Assembly: GCF_008801835.1 (NCBI RefSeq)
Contig: NZ_VZOW01000001.1
Coordinates: forward strand, 62,001-126,000
Length of the DNA: 64,000 nucleotides
From: Cupriavidus pauculus
GTDB lineage: Bacteria > Pseudomonadota > Gammaproteobacteria > Burkholderiales > Burkholderiaceae
Direction: 5' to 3'
Position 1 is the stretch's first letter, and each line of letters begins with the position of its first letter. The notes beneath the pieces were generated by a model, which saw nothing but the letters and a program-made list of their open reading frames with translations, was not told the DNA's origin and ran no database searches. The position numbers and the translations under genes are program-made. Shown here one piece after another: positions 16,996-26,467 of this stretch.

Positions 16996-17826
16996 TCAAC
17001 CGTTGCGCAGCCAGGTTTTCCAGGCGATCCACAGCTTGCGCATCGGCGTGAGCGCGATGCGCTGCGACAGCACCTGGAAGTGGCTCGCTTCGATTTCGTC
17101 GAGCAATGCCTGGTGGATGGCGGCCAACGCCAGCGCGGCGCGCTGCGCGCGGCGGTCTGCGCGCGGCAACAGTGCCAGGGCGTCGCGGTACTGCGTGCGC
17201 GCCGCGGCGGCCTGATCCCGCATCAGCGCGACAAACTGATCGGAGCTACGCGACTGCATGATGTCCGCTGCAGGCACTTCAAAGCGCTGCAGCGTGCTGA
17301 CGGGAATATAGATGCGCCCCTGGCGCGCGTCATGGCCGACTTCGCGCACGATACGCACCTGCAACTGCGCCATGCCAAGCTGTTCGGCCGCGTCGAGCGT
17401 GCGCGGATCGGTAAAACCGAGCAGGCGCGCATTGAGCTTGCCAAGCGTCGCACCGACGGCGCGGCAATACTTGCCCAGCGCAGCGTCATCGAAATAGCGC
17501 GATTGCGCCAGATCCATCTCCGTGCCGTCCATCACCTGGGTCATTTCCGCCTGCGGCAGGTCGGCCAGGTAGGGTTGCAGCGCGTGGCTGACGGGATGGC
17601 TGGGCTGGCCGTCGTATAGCCGGCGGATTTCTGCGCGCCACCAGTCCAGGCGCTGCAACGCTACGCCCGCATCGTGATTTTCATGAACGATGGCGTCGAG
17701 TTCGAGGCGCCAGGCCTGCAGGGCCGTGACGGCACGGCGGCGTTCGGGAGGGAGAAGCAGGCTGCTGTAATAAAAGCTGGAGCCGCTTTTCGCGGCTTTT
17801 TCCTGGCAGTACTGATCGGGCGTCAC
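16996..17826 (-). CDS. Squalene/phytoene synthase family protein (HpnD-like), degraded Asp motifs
   Basis: 276 residues aligning throughout with presqualene-diphosphate synthase HpnD as I remember it (start YCQEKAAKSGSSFYYSSLLLPPERRRAVTAL, end RIALTPMRKLWIAWKTWLRNG). The catalytic signatures are altered. The first Asp-rich motif (usually REVDDVVDE) reads LELDAIVHE at 41-49, and the second (usually NxxRDxxED before GRIYLP) reads RIVREVGHD at 138-146. Several diphosphate-Mg ligands are thus missing. No other hopanoid gene is adjacent. It may have lost prenyl-transfer activity or do something else. Confidence 0.8.
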   Translation of the reverse strand: MTPDQYCQEKAAKSGSSFYYSSLLLPPERRRAVTALQAWRLELDAIVHENHDAGVALQRLDWWRAEIRRLYDGQPSHPVSHALQPYLADLPQAEMTQVMDGTEMDLAQSRYFDDAALGKYCRAVGATLGKLNARLLGFTDPRTLDAAEQLGMAQLQVRIVREVGHDARQGRIYIPVSTLQRFEVPAADIMQSRSSDQFVALMRDQAAAARTQYRDALALLPRADRRAQRAALALAAIHQALLDEIEASHFQVLSQRIALTPMRKLWIAWKTWLRNG

Positions 17827-18192
17827 GCCAATCTCTTAGTGGTGGGCGGCGGGGCGGCGCCAAAGCGGCGAATTGTAACATCGGCGCCCGCCAACGCATG
17901 CACGCCCGCAGCAGTCTTCGCGACGGGCACGCGTGATCGGCCGGCACCGCCGCTGTGGCGGTTTGTCGCGCCATACAGGCGTTCGTCATCCGGCGTTTGA
18001 CGCACCCGGGGTCCGTCGCTATATTACTGACCGGCCAGTTATTTATTTCCGCGCAGCAGCGGAGGCGCCTGGGGAGGCACTTCGGCCGATGCCGCGCGTG
18101 GCCGTTTCCCCGCCGGCCCGATTGCGAAACATCGAGCCGCGACGTAGCAGCCAAATTTCGCCTCACCGTTCCCACCGATCAAGACGCTTGTC
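17827..18192. other. Intergenic region HpnD-like / RND operon, 366 nt
   Basis: Divergent promoter region. The plus-strand part has a well-formed promoter with a palindrome (17997-18039). From there to the RND adaptor start is a leader of about 150 nt in which I see no supported ORF. No regulator gene lies here. Confidence 0.5.
17997..18039 (+). promoter_or_regulatory. RND operon promoter with overlapping operator
   Basis: TTGACG (17997-18002), 17-nt spacer, TATATT (18020-18025). Immediately downstream at 18026-18039 is ACTGACCGGCCAGT, a near-perfect palindrome (12 of 14 positions) of the kind TetR-family efflux repressors bind. Its place at the start-site region suggests repression by blocking RNA polymerase. 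No TetR gene is present in the window. Confidence 0.55.
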
Positions 18193-19425
18193 ATGCCAGA
18201 GCCTTACGCCAGGCCGGAAGTTGCGGCCGCCAGATTTGACGAACCTCCAATGGCGCGCCGCGTCGTGCAGCGCCGTGTCGGTCGCGCGCGACTTGGGCTT
18301 CTGCTTGCGGCGGCAGCGCTGGTGCTGACGGGTTGTGGCAAGAAGGTGGAACCGGTCGAGGAGGTGCGGCCAGTCCGGCTGATGCAGTTGAGCCCGGCGC
18401 AAGGCAGGACCGATTTCGAGTTTTCGGGCGAGGTGCGCCCGCGCATCGAGTCGCGACTGGGATTCCGCGTCGGCGGCAAGATCGCGGCGCGCCTGGTCGA
18501 CGTCGGCGCGTCGGTGCGCAAGGGGCAGCCGCTGGCGCGTCTGGACCCCACGGATCTGGCGCTGGCCGAAACCGGCGCGCGCGCGCAATTCGACGCGGCC
18601 AAGACCGATCGCGATCTCGCCGCCGCAGACCTGAAGCGCTACAAGGAGCTGGCCGCGCGCAACTTCATCAGTGCCGCCGAACTGCAGCGTCGCCAGGCCA
18701 CTTTCGATTCCGCCGACGCGCGGCTGGGCCAGGCGCAGGCCAACCTGCGCAACCAGTCGAACCAGACCGGCTATGCGGTGCTGACCGCCGATGCCGACGG
18801 CGTGGTCACGGCGATCGATACCGAAGTGGGACAGGTCGTCACGCCCGGCCAGCCGGTGATCCGCGTGGCGCAAACCGCGGAAAAGGAAGTGGCCATCGGC
18901 TTGCCTGAAGATCAGGTCGACATGCTGCGCGGTATTTCTGAGGTGTCGATCCATACATGGTCCGATCCCGATCGCGCATTGCCGGGCCGGGTGCGCGAAA
19001 TCTCCGCGGCGGCCGATCCCGTCACGCGCACCTATCCCACGCGCGTCAGCATTCCAAATCCGCCGGCCGATCTGCGCATCGGCATGACCGCCGTGGTGTC
19101 GTTCACGCGCACCGGCCAGGCCGCGGCGATCCGCGTGCCGCTGACCGCGCTGCTGCAGGACAGGGGCAGCAATCAGGTGTGGATCTACCAGCCAGGCGCT
19201 AACGGCGCCGGCACAGTCAAGCCGGTGTCGGTGACGCTCGGCGAAGCGCAGGGCAATCTGATCGAAGTGCGCCAGGGCCTTGCGCCGGGGCAGACCATCG
19301 TCACCGCGGGCGTGCATCTGCTCAAGCCGGGACAGAAGGTCAAGCCGATGCAGAGCGTGGCGCCGGCCCAGCCGGCCTCGGATCCCGGCGCGCAACTGAG
19401 CGCCCTCGACCGGCATCTGGGCTGA
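18193..19425 (+). CDS. RND efflux periplasmic adaptor lipoprotein
   Basis: 410 residues, membrane-fusion protein of a tripartite pump. The N-terminal lipobox LVLTGCGKK predicts acylation at Cys after an uncommonly long lead; a start at a later Met (MARRVVQRR) is possible. Lipoyl half-motifs (RLGFRVGGKIAARLVDVGASVRKGQ and ADADGVVTAIDTEVGQVV) flank an alpha-hairpin, followed by beta-barrel and membrane-proximal domains. The permease gene follows 9 nt on. Confidence 0.9.
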   Translation: MPEPYARPEVAAARFDEPPMARRVVQRRVGRARLGLLLAAAALVLTGCGKKVEPVEEVRPVRLMQLSPAQGRTDFEFSGEVRPRIESRLGFRVGGKIAARLVDVGASVRKGQPLARLDPTDLALAETGARAQFDAAKTDRDLAAADLKRYKELAARNFISAAELQRRQATFDSADARLGQAQANLRNQSNQTGYAVLTADADGVVTAIDTEVGQVVTPGQPVIRVAQTAEKEVAIGLPEDQVDMLRGISEVSIHTWSDPDRALPGRVREISAAADPVTRTYPTRVSIPNPPADLRIGMTAVVSFTRTGQAAAIRVPLTALLQDRGSNQVWIYQPGANGAGTVKPVSVTLGEAQGNLIEVRQGLAPGQTIVTAGVHLLKPGQKVKPMQSVAPAQPASDPGAQLSALDRHLG

Positions 19426-19434
19426 GATCCGCGC

Positions 19435-22400
19435 ATGGAACATTCCCGCTTCAATCTGTCGCGCTGGGCGCTGGAGCACCAGCCGCTCACGCGCTATCTG
19501 CTGGTCGTGCTGCTGCTGGGCGGGCTGCTGGCGTTCTTCCAACTGGGCCAGGACGAAGATCCGCCATTTACGTTCCGCGTGATGGTGGTGCAGGCGTTCT
19601 GGCCGGGCGCCACCGCCGAGCAGATTGCCGTGCAGGTGACCGACAAGATCGAGCGCCAGCTGCAGGAAGTGCCCTACGCCGACAAGATCCGCAGCTTTTC
19701 CAAGCCCGGCGAAACCACGGTGATCTTTCAACTGGCCGACAATGCGCCAGCCAGGGACACCGCGCAGATCTGGTACACGGTGCGCAAGAAGATCGGCGAC
19801 ATCCAGCAAACACTGCCGCAAGGCGTGCGCGGCCCGTACTTCAACGATGAATTCGGCGATGTCTACGGATCGATCTACGCGCTGTCGGCCGACGGCTTCA
19901 ACTACAAGGAATTGCGCGAATATGCCGACCTGGTGCGCCAGGAACTACTGCGCATTCCTGCCGTGGCCAAGGTCTCGCTGCTAGGCCTGCAGGACGAAAA
20001 GCTCTATATCGAATTCAACCAGGCGCGCTTTGCGCAACTGGGACTCGATATCAACGCCATCTCCAACCAGATCGCGGAACAGAACAATCCCACCGGCAGC
20101 GGCGTGCTGGTGACGCCCACCGACAACCTGCAAGTGCGTGTCACGGGCCAGCTTGGCGATGTCGAGGATCTGCAGAACCTGGTGCTGCGCGGCCCGAACG
20201 GCATCGCCAACATCCGGCTCGGCGACATCGCTCACGTCTATCGCGCCTATGTCGATCCGACGGTCAGCCGCATGCGCTTCAACGGCAAGGATGTGATCGG
20301 GCTTGGCATTTCGATGGAAAAGGGCGGCGACATCATCGCGCTGGGCAAGGAATTGCGCGCCGTGACCGATCGCCTGCGCGGCCAGTTGCCGATCGGCATC
20401 GAGATGGATCAGGTGCAGGACCAGCCCCAGGCCGTCAAGCGCAGCGTCGGCGAATTCGTGCGCGTGCTGATCGAGGCCGTGGTGATCGTGCTGGGCGTGA
20501 GCTTTGTGTCGCTGGGCCTGCATACCCGCCCGCTGCGGCTCGACGTGCGGCCCGGTCTGGTGGTGGCGCTCACCATTCCTCTGGTGCTGGCGGTGACGTT
20601 CCTGTTCATGAACATCTTCGGCATCGGGCTGCACAAGATCTCGCTCGGCGCGCTGATCATCGCGCTCGGCCTGCTGGTCGACGACGCCATCATCGCGGTG
20701 GAAATGATGGTGCGCAAGCTCGAAGAGGGTTTCTCGAAAATGGAGGCGGCGACGTTCGCCTATACGTCCACCGCGATGCCGATGCTGACCGGCACGCTGA
20801 TCACGGCGGCCGGCTTTTTGCCGGTGGGCCTGGCGCGTTCCACGGTGGGCGAATACACCTTCGCGATCTTCGCGGTGACGGCGCTGGCGCTGGTGCTGTC
20901 ATGGCTGGCCGCGGTGTACTTCACACCGTACCTTGGCTATCTGATCCTGAAGACGCGCAGCAACGCCGGTGGCCAGCACGAGGTATTCGATACCCCGTTC
21001 TATGCGCGCTTTCGCCGGCTCGTGAACTGGTGCGTGACGTGGCGCAAGACCGTGATCGCGATCACGCTGGCGGCGTTTGCACTAGGCCTGTTCGCGTTCA
21101 AGTACGTGGAAAAGCAGTTCTTCCCCGATTCGAGCCGGCCGGAGCTGATGGTGGAATTGTGGATGCCGGAAGGCACGAGTTTCGCGCAGACTGAAGCCGT
21201 GACCAAGCGCTTCGAAGCGGCCATGCGGCGCGATACGGCCGTGCAGAGCGTGACGTCGTTCGTCGGCACCGGCGCGCCGCGCTTCTACCTGCCGCTCGAC
21301 CAGATCTTTCCGCAATCGAACGTGGCGCAGGCGATCGTGATGCCGGTGAGCCTGGAGGCGCGCGATGCGCTGCGCAAGCGTATAGAGCGCGTGCTGGCCA
21401 GCGATTTCCCGCAGTTGCGCGGCCGCGTGAAGCTGTTGCCGAACGGCCCGCCGGTGCCGTATCCCGTGCAGTTTCGCGTGATCGGGCCCGACGCGGCTGG
21501 CGTGCGCAAGGCGGCCGACCAGGTTCGCGCGGTGATGGCGGCCAATCCGAACACCGTCGGCGTCAACGACAACTGGAACGAGAACGTCAAGATGCTGCGT
21601 CTCGAACTGGACCAGGACAAGGCGCGCGCGCTCGGCGTGACCACCAACGCCATCGCGCGCGCGACGCAAGCGGTGCTGACCGGTGTACCGGTGGGCCAGT
21701 ACCGCGACGCCGACAAGCTGATCGACATCATCATGCGCACGCCGCGCAGCGAACGCGACACGATGGCCGACCTGAACAACGTGCTGGTGCCCACCAGCAG
21801 CGGGCGCGCAGTGCCGCTGACGCAGGTCGCACGGATAGCGCTGAAGTCGGAGCCAGGGGTGATCTGGCGCGAGAACCGCGATTTCGGTATCACCGTGCAG
21901 TCCGATATCGTCGACGGCATCCAGGGCCCGACCGTGACCGCGCAGATCGATCCCAAGCTCGATCCGATCCGATCCGCGCTGCCGCCCGGCTACCGCATCA
22001 CCATTGCCGGCGCGCAGGAGGAAAGCGGCAAGGCGGGCGCGTCGATTGCCGCGCAATTGCCGCTGTGTATCTTCCTGATTTTCACGCTGCTGATGCTGCA
22101 GTTGCACAGTTTCTCGCGCGCTGTGATGGTGTTCTTGACCGGGCCGTTGGGGCTGATCGGCGCAGCCGCGACGCTGCTGTTGCTGCACGCGCCAATGGGT
22201 TTCGTCGCGCAACTTGGCATTACCGCGCTGCTGGGCATGATCATCCGAAATTCGGTGATTCTGGTCGATCAGATCGAGCAGGATATCAAGTCTGGCCTGC
22301 CGCCCTGGGAGGCGATCGTCGAATCCGCGGTGCGTCGCTTCCGACCGATCATCCTTACCGCGGCCGCAGCGGTGCTGGCCATGATCCCGCTGTCCCGCTC

Positions 22401-22548
22401 GACGTTCTGGGGGCCGATGGCGGTGGCCATTATGGGTGGACTGGTGGTGGCGACGGTGCTGACGCTGCTGTTCCTGCCGGCGCTATATGCCACATGGTTC
22501 CGCGTCAAGCCGCCCGGCGACGCGCGCGGCGTCGTGACGGCCGGCTGA
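19435..22548 (+). CDS. RND multidrug efflux permease
   Basis: 1037 residues, AcrB/VexF-like inner-membrane proton antiporter. It has the typical two-fold arrangement: TM1 near residues 20-36, large periplasmic loops, TM2-6 and TM8-12. TM4 has the proton-relay pair in GLLVDDAIIAVEMM. The sequence resembles the hydrophobic/amphiphilic efflux (HAE1) branch rather than heavy-metal CzcA, because the TM4 metal-efflux signature is absent. No outer-membrane factor gene follows; it must borrow one encoded elsewhere. Substrate unknown. Confidence 0.93.
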   Translation: MEHSRFNLSRWALEHQPLTRYLLVVLLLGGLLAFFQLGQDEDPPFTFRVMVVQAFWPGATAEQIAVQVTDKIERQLQEVPYADKIRSFSKPGETTVIFQLADNAPARDTAQIWYTVRKKIGDIQQTLPQGVRGPYFNDEFGDVYGSIYALSADGFNYKELREYADLVRQELLRIPAVAKVSLLGLQDEKLYIEFNQARFAQLGLDINAISNQIAEQNNPTGSGVLVTPTDNLQVRVTGQLGDVEDLQNLVLRGPNGIANIRLGDIAHVYRAYVDPTVSRMRFNGKDVIGLGISMEKGGDIIALGKELRAVTDRLRGQLPIGIEMDQVQDQPQAVKRSVGEFVRVLIEAVVIVLGVSFVSLGLHTRPLRLDVRPGLVVALTIPLVLAVTFLFMNIFGIGLHKISLGALIIALGLLVDDAIIAVEMMVRKLEEGFSKMEAATFAYTSTAMPMLTGTLITAAGFLPVGLARSTVGEYTFAIFAVTALALVLSWLAAVYFTPYLGYLILKTRSNAGGQHEVFDTPFYARFRRLVNWCVTWRKTVIAITLAAFALGLFAFKYVEKQFFPDSSRPELMVELWMPEGTSFAQTEAVTKRFEAAMRRDTAVQSVTSFVGTGAPRFYLPLDQIFPQSNVAQAIVMPVSLEARDALRKRIERVLASDFPQLRGRVKLLPNGPPVPYPVQFRVIGPDAAGVRKAADQVRAVMAANPNTVGVNDNWNENVKMLRLELDQDKARALGVTTNAIARATQAVLTGVPVGQYRDADKLIDIIMRTPRSERDTMADLNNVLVPTSSGRAVPLTQVARIALKSEPGVIWRENRDFGITVQSDIVDGIQGPTVTAQIDPKLDPIRSALPPGYRITIAGAQEESGKAGASIAAQLPLCIFLIFTLLMLQLHSFSRAVMVFLTGPLGLIGAAATLLLLHAPMGFVAQLGITALLGMIIRNSVILVDQIEQDIKSGLPPWEAIVESAVRRFRPIILTAAAAVLAMIPLSRSTFWGPMAVAIMGGLVVATVLTLLFLPALYATWFRVKPPGDARGVVTAG

Positions 22549-22583
22549 CGCCCGGCGGCGCGCGGTCCGCGCCGCCGATCGGG

Positions 22584-22997
22584 CTACTCGGCCAGTTCGA
22601 ACAACACGTCCTGCGCGCCTTCCCATAGCACCTTGGTGCCCAGCGCGCGCAGGTTTTCCTTTCCTTCGACCACGGTCAGGAAGTGGTTGCCCGCCAGTTG
22701 GCCCATCTTGCTGGCGAAGCAGCAGCTGCCATAGGCCAGGATGATCTCGGTTTCGCTATAGCCGCCGGGATAGAACAGGATGTCGCCGACCGACGGGTGG
22801 CTGGTGTGGTTTTCGAAGCCGACGCCGAGCTTGAATTCGCCAAGCGGGATCCAGCAGCCTTCACCGCTCCAGCGCACGTGGATCAGTTTCTGCCGGTATG
22901 GCAGCAGCTTCAGGAACGCGGCCACGGTCTGCGGCGCGTCCGGGTGAGTTTCGGCGATAAAGGTGTGGCCGGCGGCCGTCATGCGCAGTCGGGTCAT
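22584..22997 (-). CDS. DUF3830 family protein
   Basis: 137 residues, no signal or membrane segment. Features such as WIPLGEFKLGVGFENHTSHPSVGDILFYPGG and EIILAYGSCCFASKMG match DUF3830, a small family with a cyclophilin-like beta-barrel and no known activity, typically encoded beside amidases and ABC importers. It is the last gene of the ABC-amidase array, 130 nt behind the amidase. No convincing Shine-Dalgarno precedes ATG 22997. The role is unknown; a ligand-binding or isomerase-like role would be a guess. Confidence 0.75.
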   Translation of the reverse strand: MTRLRMTAAGHTFIAETHPDAPQTVAAFLKLLPYRQKLIHVRWSGEGCWIPLGEFKLGVGFENHTSHPSVGDILFYPGGYSETEIILAYGSCCFASKMGQLAGNHFLTVVEGKENLRALGTKVLWEGAQDVLFELAE

Positions 22998-23127
22998 GTG
23001 GTTGTGGTTGTCGTCGTTCTGGTTGGCGCGGCCCCGCGAGGCGACCGCAAAAGGGCGAGTAAAAGTGGGGCAGCAGGATTGGGCCTTGCCTTGGCCGCCG
23101 CCCGCAGCGGCCAGCTACCAGCGTAGT

Positions 23128-24318
23128 TCAGACCGATGTCGCCATCAACGTCTGCGCTGCCGCGATCAGGCTTCGGTCGCTGCCCTTGGGGCCGATCAGC
23201 GAAATGCCCAGCGGGGCGCCAGCGCGGCCCGCCAACGGCAGGCTGATCTGCGGAAAGCCGGACAGCGGCGTCAGGCACAGCGTATGCGCGGCAGCCGTAC
23301 GGTAATCCTCGAGCGATTCCATCGGAGTGGTGCGCAGCGGCGCGATGTCCGGCATCGTCGGCAGCACCAGCACGCTGTCGTGCCCCAGCAGGCGGCCGAG
23401 GTGTGCGGTGAACTCGCGCCGGACCGCGCTCGACGCTTCGAATTGCGCGTGGGTCACGGCCTTGCTGAAGGCAAAGCGGCCCGCCACGTCGGGGCCAAGT
23501 TGCAGTCCGTATTGCTCGATCAACGCACCGTCGGCCTGCCACGCTTCCCAGCCCTGCACGTAACGAAATGCCCAGTACAGGTCCGATAGCGGGCGATCCG
23601 CCACATCGACCGGCACCGCCTTGCCAAACACGGCTTCGATACGCGCGACGGCGGGCGCCAGCGCCGCGCGGGCTTCGGGCGTGGGCAGTTCAAACAGATC
23701 GGCGGCCAGCAGCAGCTTCGGACTGGCGGGCAGCGGATCGCCGTCGGTGCCGAGCAGCACGTCCGCAACGCGGGCGAACGTGGCGATATCCTGCGCAAAG
23801 AAGCCGCAGGTATCGAGCGATTCGCACAGCGGCATGCATTGCGCCAGCGAAATCCGCCCATGCGAAGGACGGATGCCGAATAGCCCGCAATGGCTGGCCG
23901 GGGCGCGCACCGAGCCGCCGGTGTCGGTGCCCAGCGCGAAATCGGCGAGCCCGTGCGAGACCGCCGACGCCGATCCCGATGACGATCCGCCTGTGATGCG
24001 GTCGGGCGCCGCGCCGTTGTACGGGCCGCCGTAGTGATGGTTCTGGCCGTTCATCGAAAACGCCAGCTCGTCGGTATGAACCTTGCCGACGAAGCTCGCG
24101 CCGGCATCGAGCAACTTCTGAACCGTGGGCGCGGTGGAAGTCTTGATGCCCGAGCGCGCCAGCACGTGCGGGTTGCCGCCTCCGGTGGGATAGCCGGCCA
24201 CATCGAACAGATCCTTGACGGCAAAGCGCAGGCCGTGCAGCGGGCCGCTGGCGGCGTTGGGCACAGCCGCCTCGGGATAGGGCAGGAATGCGCGGGCGGG
24301 ATGGGTGGACAGGCTCAT
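23128..24318 (-). CDS. Amidase-signature hydrolase
   Basis: 396 residues. The Ser-cisSer-Lys triad is intact: Lys in FAVKDLFDVAGYP, cis-Ser in TGGSSSGSASAV and nucleophile Ser in GTDTGGSVRAPA. The length is short for the family (usually 450-500). The frame is open to 24543, but ATG 24318 (MSLSTHPARAF) follows a GAGGAA and gives a normal N-terminus. It follows the ABC ATPase by 46 nt, so its substrate is probably what the ABC system imports. It cleaves an amide; which one cannot be told. Confidence 0.88.
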   Translation of the reverse strand: MSLSTHPARAFLPYPEAAVPNAASGPLHGLRFAVKDLFDVAGYPTGGGNPHVLARSGIKTSTAPTVQKLLDAGASFVGKVHTDELAFSMNGQNHHYGGPYNGAAPDRITGGSSSGSASAVSHGLADFALGTDTGGSVRAPASHCGLFGIRPSHGRISLAQCMPLCESLDTCGFFAQDIATFARVADVLLGTDGDPLPASPKLLLAADLFELPTPEARAALAPAVARIEAVFGKAVPVDVADRPLSDLYWAFRYVQGWEAWQADGALIEQYGLQLGPDVAGRFAFSKAVTHAQFEASSAVRREFTAHLGRLLGHDSVLVLPTMPDIAPLRTTPMESLEDYRTAAAHTLCLTPLSGFPQISLPLAGRAGAPLGISLIGPKGSDRSLIAAAQTLMATSV

Positions 24319-24364
24319 GATGTTCGGATTCCTCGATTCTTGAAACGTCGCTGGGAAAGACGCA

Positions 24365-25369
24365 TTACGCGGCGCATTCGGTCGCGGCTGGCGCGCCCAC
24401 CAGCACGCAGCTGACGCGGTGGCCATTGCCAAGCGACACCGCCGCCGGCACCTGGGCCAGGCATTGGGCACGGGCATGCGCGCAGCGCGGTGCGAAGGTA
24501 CAGCCGGCGGGCAGCGCGGCGAGATCGGGCGGGGCGCCGCCAATCGTCTGCAGACGTTCGCCGCGCGCCATGCCGTGTTGGCGGCTTTGCAGCAAGGCGA
24601 TGGTGTAGGGATGGCGCGCCTCGCGCATCAGCGTGCGGATCGGGCCCTCCTCGACGATGCGCCCGCCATACATCACCGCGACGCGATCGGCAATTTCCAC
24701 CGCCGCGCCGATGTCGTGCGTCACGAACACGATCGACAAACCAAGCTCGCGTTGCAGCTCACGCAACAGAATCAGTACCTGGATCTGCACCGTGGCGTCG
24801 AGCGCAGTGGTCGGCTCGTCGGCCAGGAGGATCCGCGGTTGCGCACAGAGCGCCAGCGCTATCATCGCGCGTTGCCGCATGCCGCCCGACATCTCGTGCG
24901 GATAGGCGGCCAGGCGCCGCTCCGGGCTGGGAATGCGCACCGCCTGCAGCGCCTTGAGCGCCAGCGCGTGCGCTTCCTGCTTCGACACCTTGCGATGGGT
25001 GCGGATGCATTCGACGATCTGCTGACCAACGGTGTAGACCGGATCGAGCGCCAGCAGCGGCTCCTGGAACACCATCGCCACGGTGCCGCCGCGCAGGCGC
25101 GCCAGCGCGCGCTTGTCCAGCTTGAGCACGTCCTGGTCTTCCACGCGGATGCTGCCGGCAATCGTGGTGCGGCGTGGCGGATGCAGGCGCATCAGCGCGC
25201 GCAGCGTCACGCTCTTGCCCGAGCCCGATTCACCGATCAACGCGACGGCTTCGCCCGGGGCGACATCGAGCGATACGCCGTTGACGGCCTGGATCGTCTT
25301 GCCGCCGCCCGAGAACGTCACGTGCAGGTCGCGTACCGATATGGCGGGTGCTGGGGAGGGATGGGACAT
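24365..25369 (-). CDS. Peptide-type ABC transporter ATP-binding protein (DppD/OppD-like)
   Basis: 334 residues. Walker A GESGSGKSVT, signature MSGGMRQRAMIA, Walker B ILLADEPTTALD, H-loop VTHD. The C-terminal oligopeptide-transporter extension has the Cys-rich GCTFAPRCAHARAQC that can hold an iron-sulfur cluster in this family. Pairs with the ATPase encoded just upstream (25386-26465); the start lies 16 nt after that stop. Confidence 0.93.
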   Translation of the reverse strand: MSHPSPAPAISVRDLHVTFSGGGKTIQAVNGVSLDVAPGEAVALIGESGSGKSVTLRALMRLHPPRRTTIAGSIRVEDQDVLKLDKRALARLRGGTVAMVFQEPLLALDPVYTVGQQIVECIRTHRKVSKQEAHALALKALQAVRIPSPERRLAAYPHEMSGGMRQRAMIALALCAQPRILLADEPTTALDATVQIQVLILLRELQRELGLSIVFVTHDIGAAVEIADRVAVMYGGRIVEEGPIRTLMREARHPYTIALLQSRQHGMARGERLQTIGGAPPDLAALPAGCTFAPRCAHARAQCLAQVPAAVSLGNGHRVSCVLVGAPAATECAA

Positions 25370-25385
25370 CGATATCTCCGCGAAA

Positions 25386-26465
25386 TCAGGGCGTGGCGGC
25401 GTGCAGGCCCGGCGTCAGGCGCTGCAGCGGCAACGAATGGCCGCCGTCCGGCATGGCCATCAGGCAGGACACGGGATGGCCGGCGATCGCGTCGGTCAAC
25501 GAGGGCGCGCGGCGTTCGCAGACCGGTTCGGCGCGCGCGCAGCGCGGGTGGAAACTGCAGCCGGGCGGCGGATCGATCGGATTGGGCGGATCGCCTGCCA
25601 GCGGCGCGGCCAGCGTGCGATGGTCGGGATCCATCGACGGCATCGACGCCAGCAGCGCGCGCGTATAGGGATGCGCGGGATTGGCGTAGACCGTCTCGGT
25701 GTCGCCGATTTCGACCACCTTGCCGAGGTACATGACCATCACGCGATCGCACAGGTAGCGGATCACGTTGAGATCGTGACTGATGAAGACGTAGGTGAGG
25801 TCGAACTCGGCCTTCAGGTCGAGCAGCAGGTTCAGCACTTGCGCCTCGACCGACTTGTCCAGCGCGGACACCGCTTCGTCGAGGATCACCAGCCGCGGAC
25901 GCAGCGCGAGCGCTCGCGCGATATTCACGCGCTGGCGCTGCCCGCCCGACAGTTCGTGCGGATAGCGTCCCGCAAACCGCTTGGCGTCCAGCCCCACGCG
26001 CTCCAGCAGATAGCGCGCTCGCTCGGTGGCTTCGCGGGACGGCAGGCCGTGCACGCGCGGCGTGAAGGCGATCGATTCCTCGATCGTCAGGCGCGGATTC
26101 AGCGACGAATAGCTGTCCTGGAACACCATCTGCACCTGGCTGCGGAATGCCTTCATCGGCAGTTGCGCGGATCCCACTGCCTGCGCGTCGAAAATCAGTT
26201 CGCCGCTGTCGTGCGGTGTCAGCTGCATCAGCAATCGCGCGGTGGTGGACTTGCCGCAGCCCGATTCGCCGACAACGCCGAGCGTTTCGCCCTTGAGCAC
26301 GTCGAAACTCACGCCGTCGACCGCGCGCACCACACCGCCCTTGCGCAGCGGGATCGGCGATTTCAGCGGAAAGTGCTTGATCAGATCGCGCGCGATGACG
26401 AGCGGCTGTGCGGGGCCGCCGACATCGGTGGCGGCGGACACAGGCATCGGAATTCTGCCGGTCAT
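25386..26465 (-). CDS. Peptide-type ABC transporter ATP-binding protein (DppF/OppF-like)
   Basis: 359 residues. Walker A GESGCGKSTTARLL, signature LSGGQRQRVNIARAL, Walker B LVILDEAVSALD (ending EAVSALD, where most relatives have EPTSALD) and H-loop ISHD. The C-terminus carries GCSFHPRCARAEPVC. ATG 26465 follows AAGGAGTGAGC, and only 2 nt separate it from the permease stop, implying coupling. The open frame to 26615 is ignored. Confidence 0.93.
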   Translation of the reverse strand: MTGRIPMPVSAATDVGGPAQPLVIARDLIKHFPLKSPIPLRKGGVVRAVDGVSFDVLKGETLGVVGESGCGKSTTARLLMQLTPHDSGELIFDAQAVGSAQLPMKAFRSQVQMVFQDSYSSLNPRLTIEESIAFTPRVHGLPSREATERARYLLERVGLDAKRFAGRYPHELSGGQRQRVNIARALALRPRLVILDEAVSALDKSVEAQVLNLLLDLKAEFDLTYVFISHDLNVIRYLCDRVMVMYLGKVVEIGDTETVYANPAHPYTRALLASMPSMDPDHRTLAAPLAGDPPNPIDPPPGCSFHPRCARAEPVCERRAPSLTDAIAGHPVSCLMAMPDGGHSLPLQRLTPGLHAATP

Positions 26466-26467
26466 GC

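Noticed and set aside
18163..19821. 552-codon minus-strand ORF opposite the RND adaptor
   Set aside because: Antisense shadow of a gene with full motifs and lipobox; composition is typical of GC-rich mirror frames.
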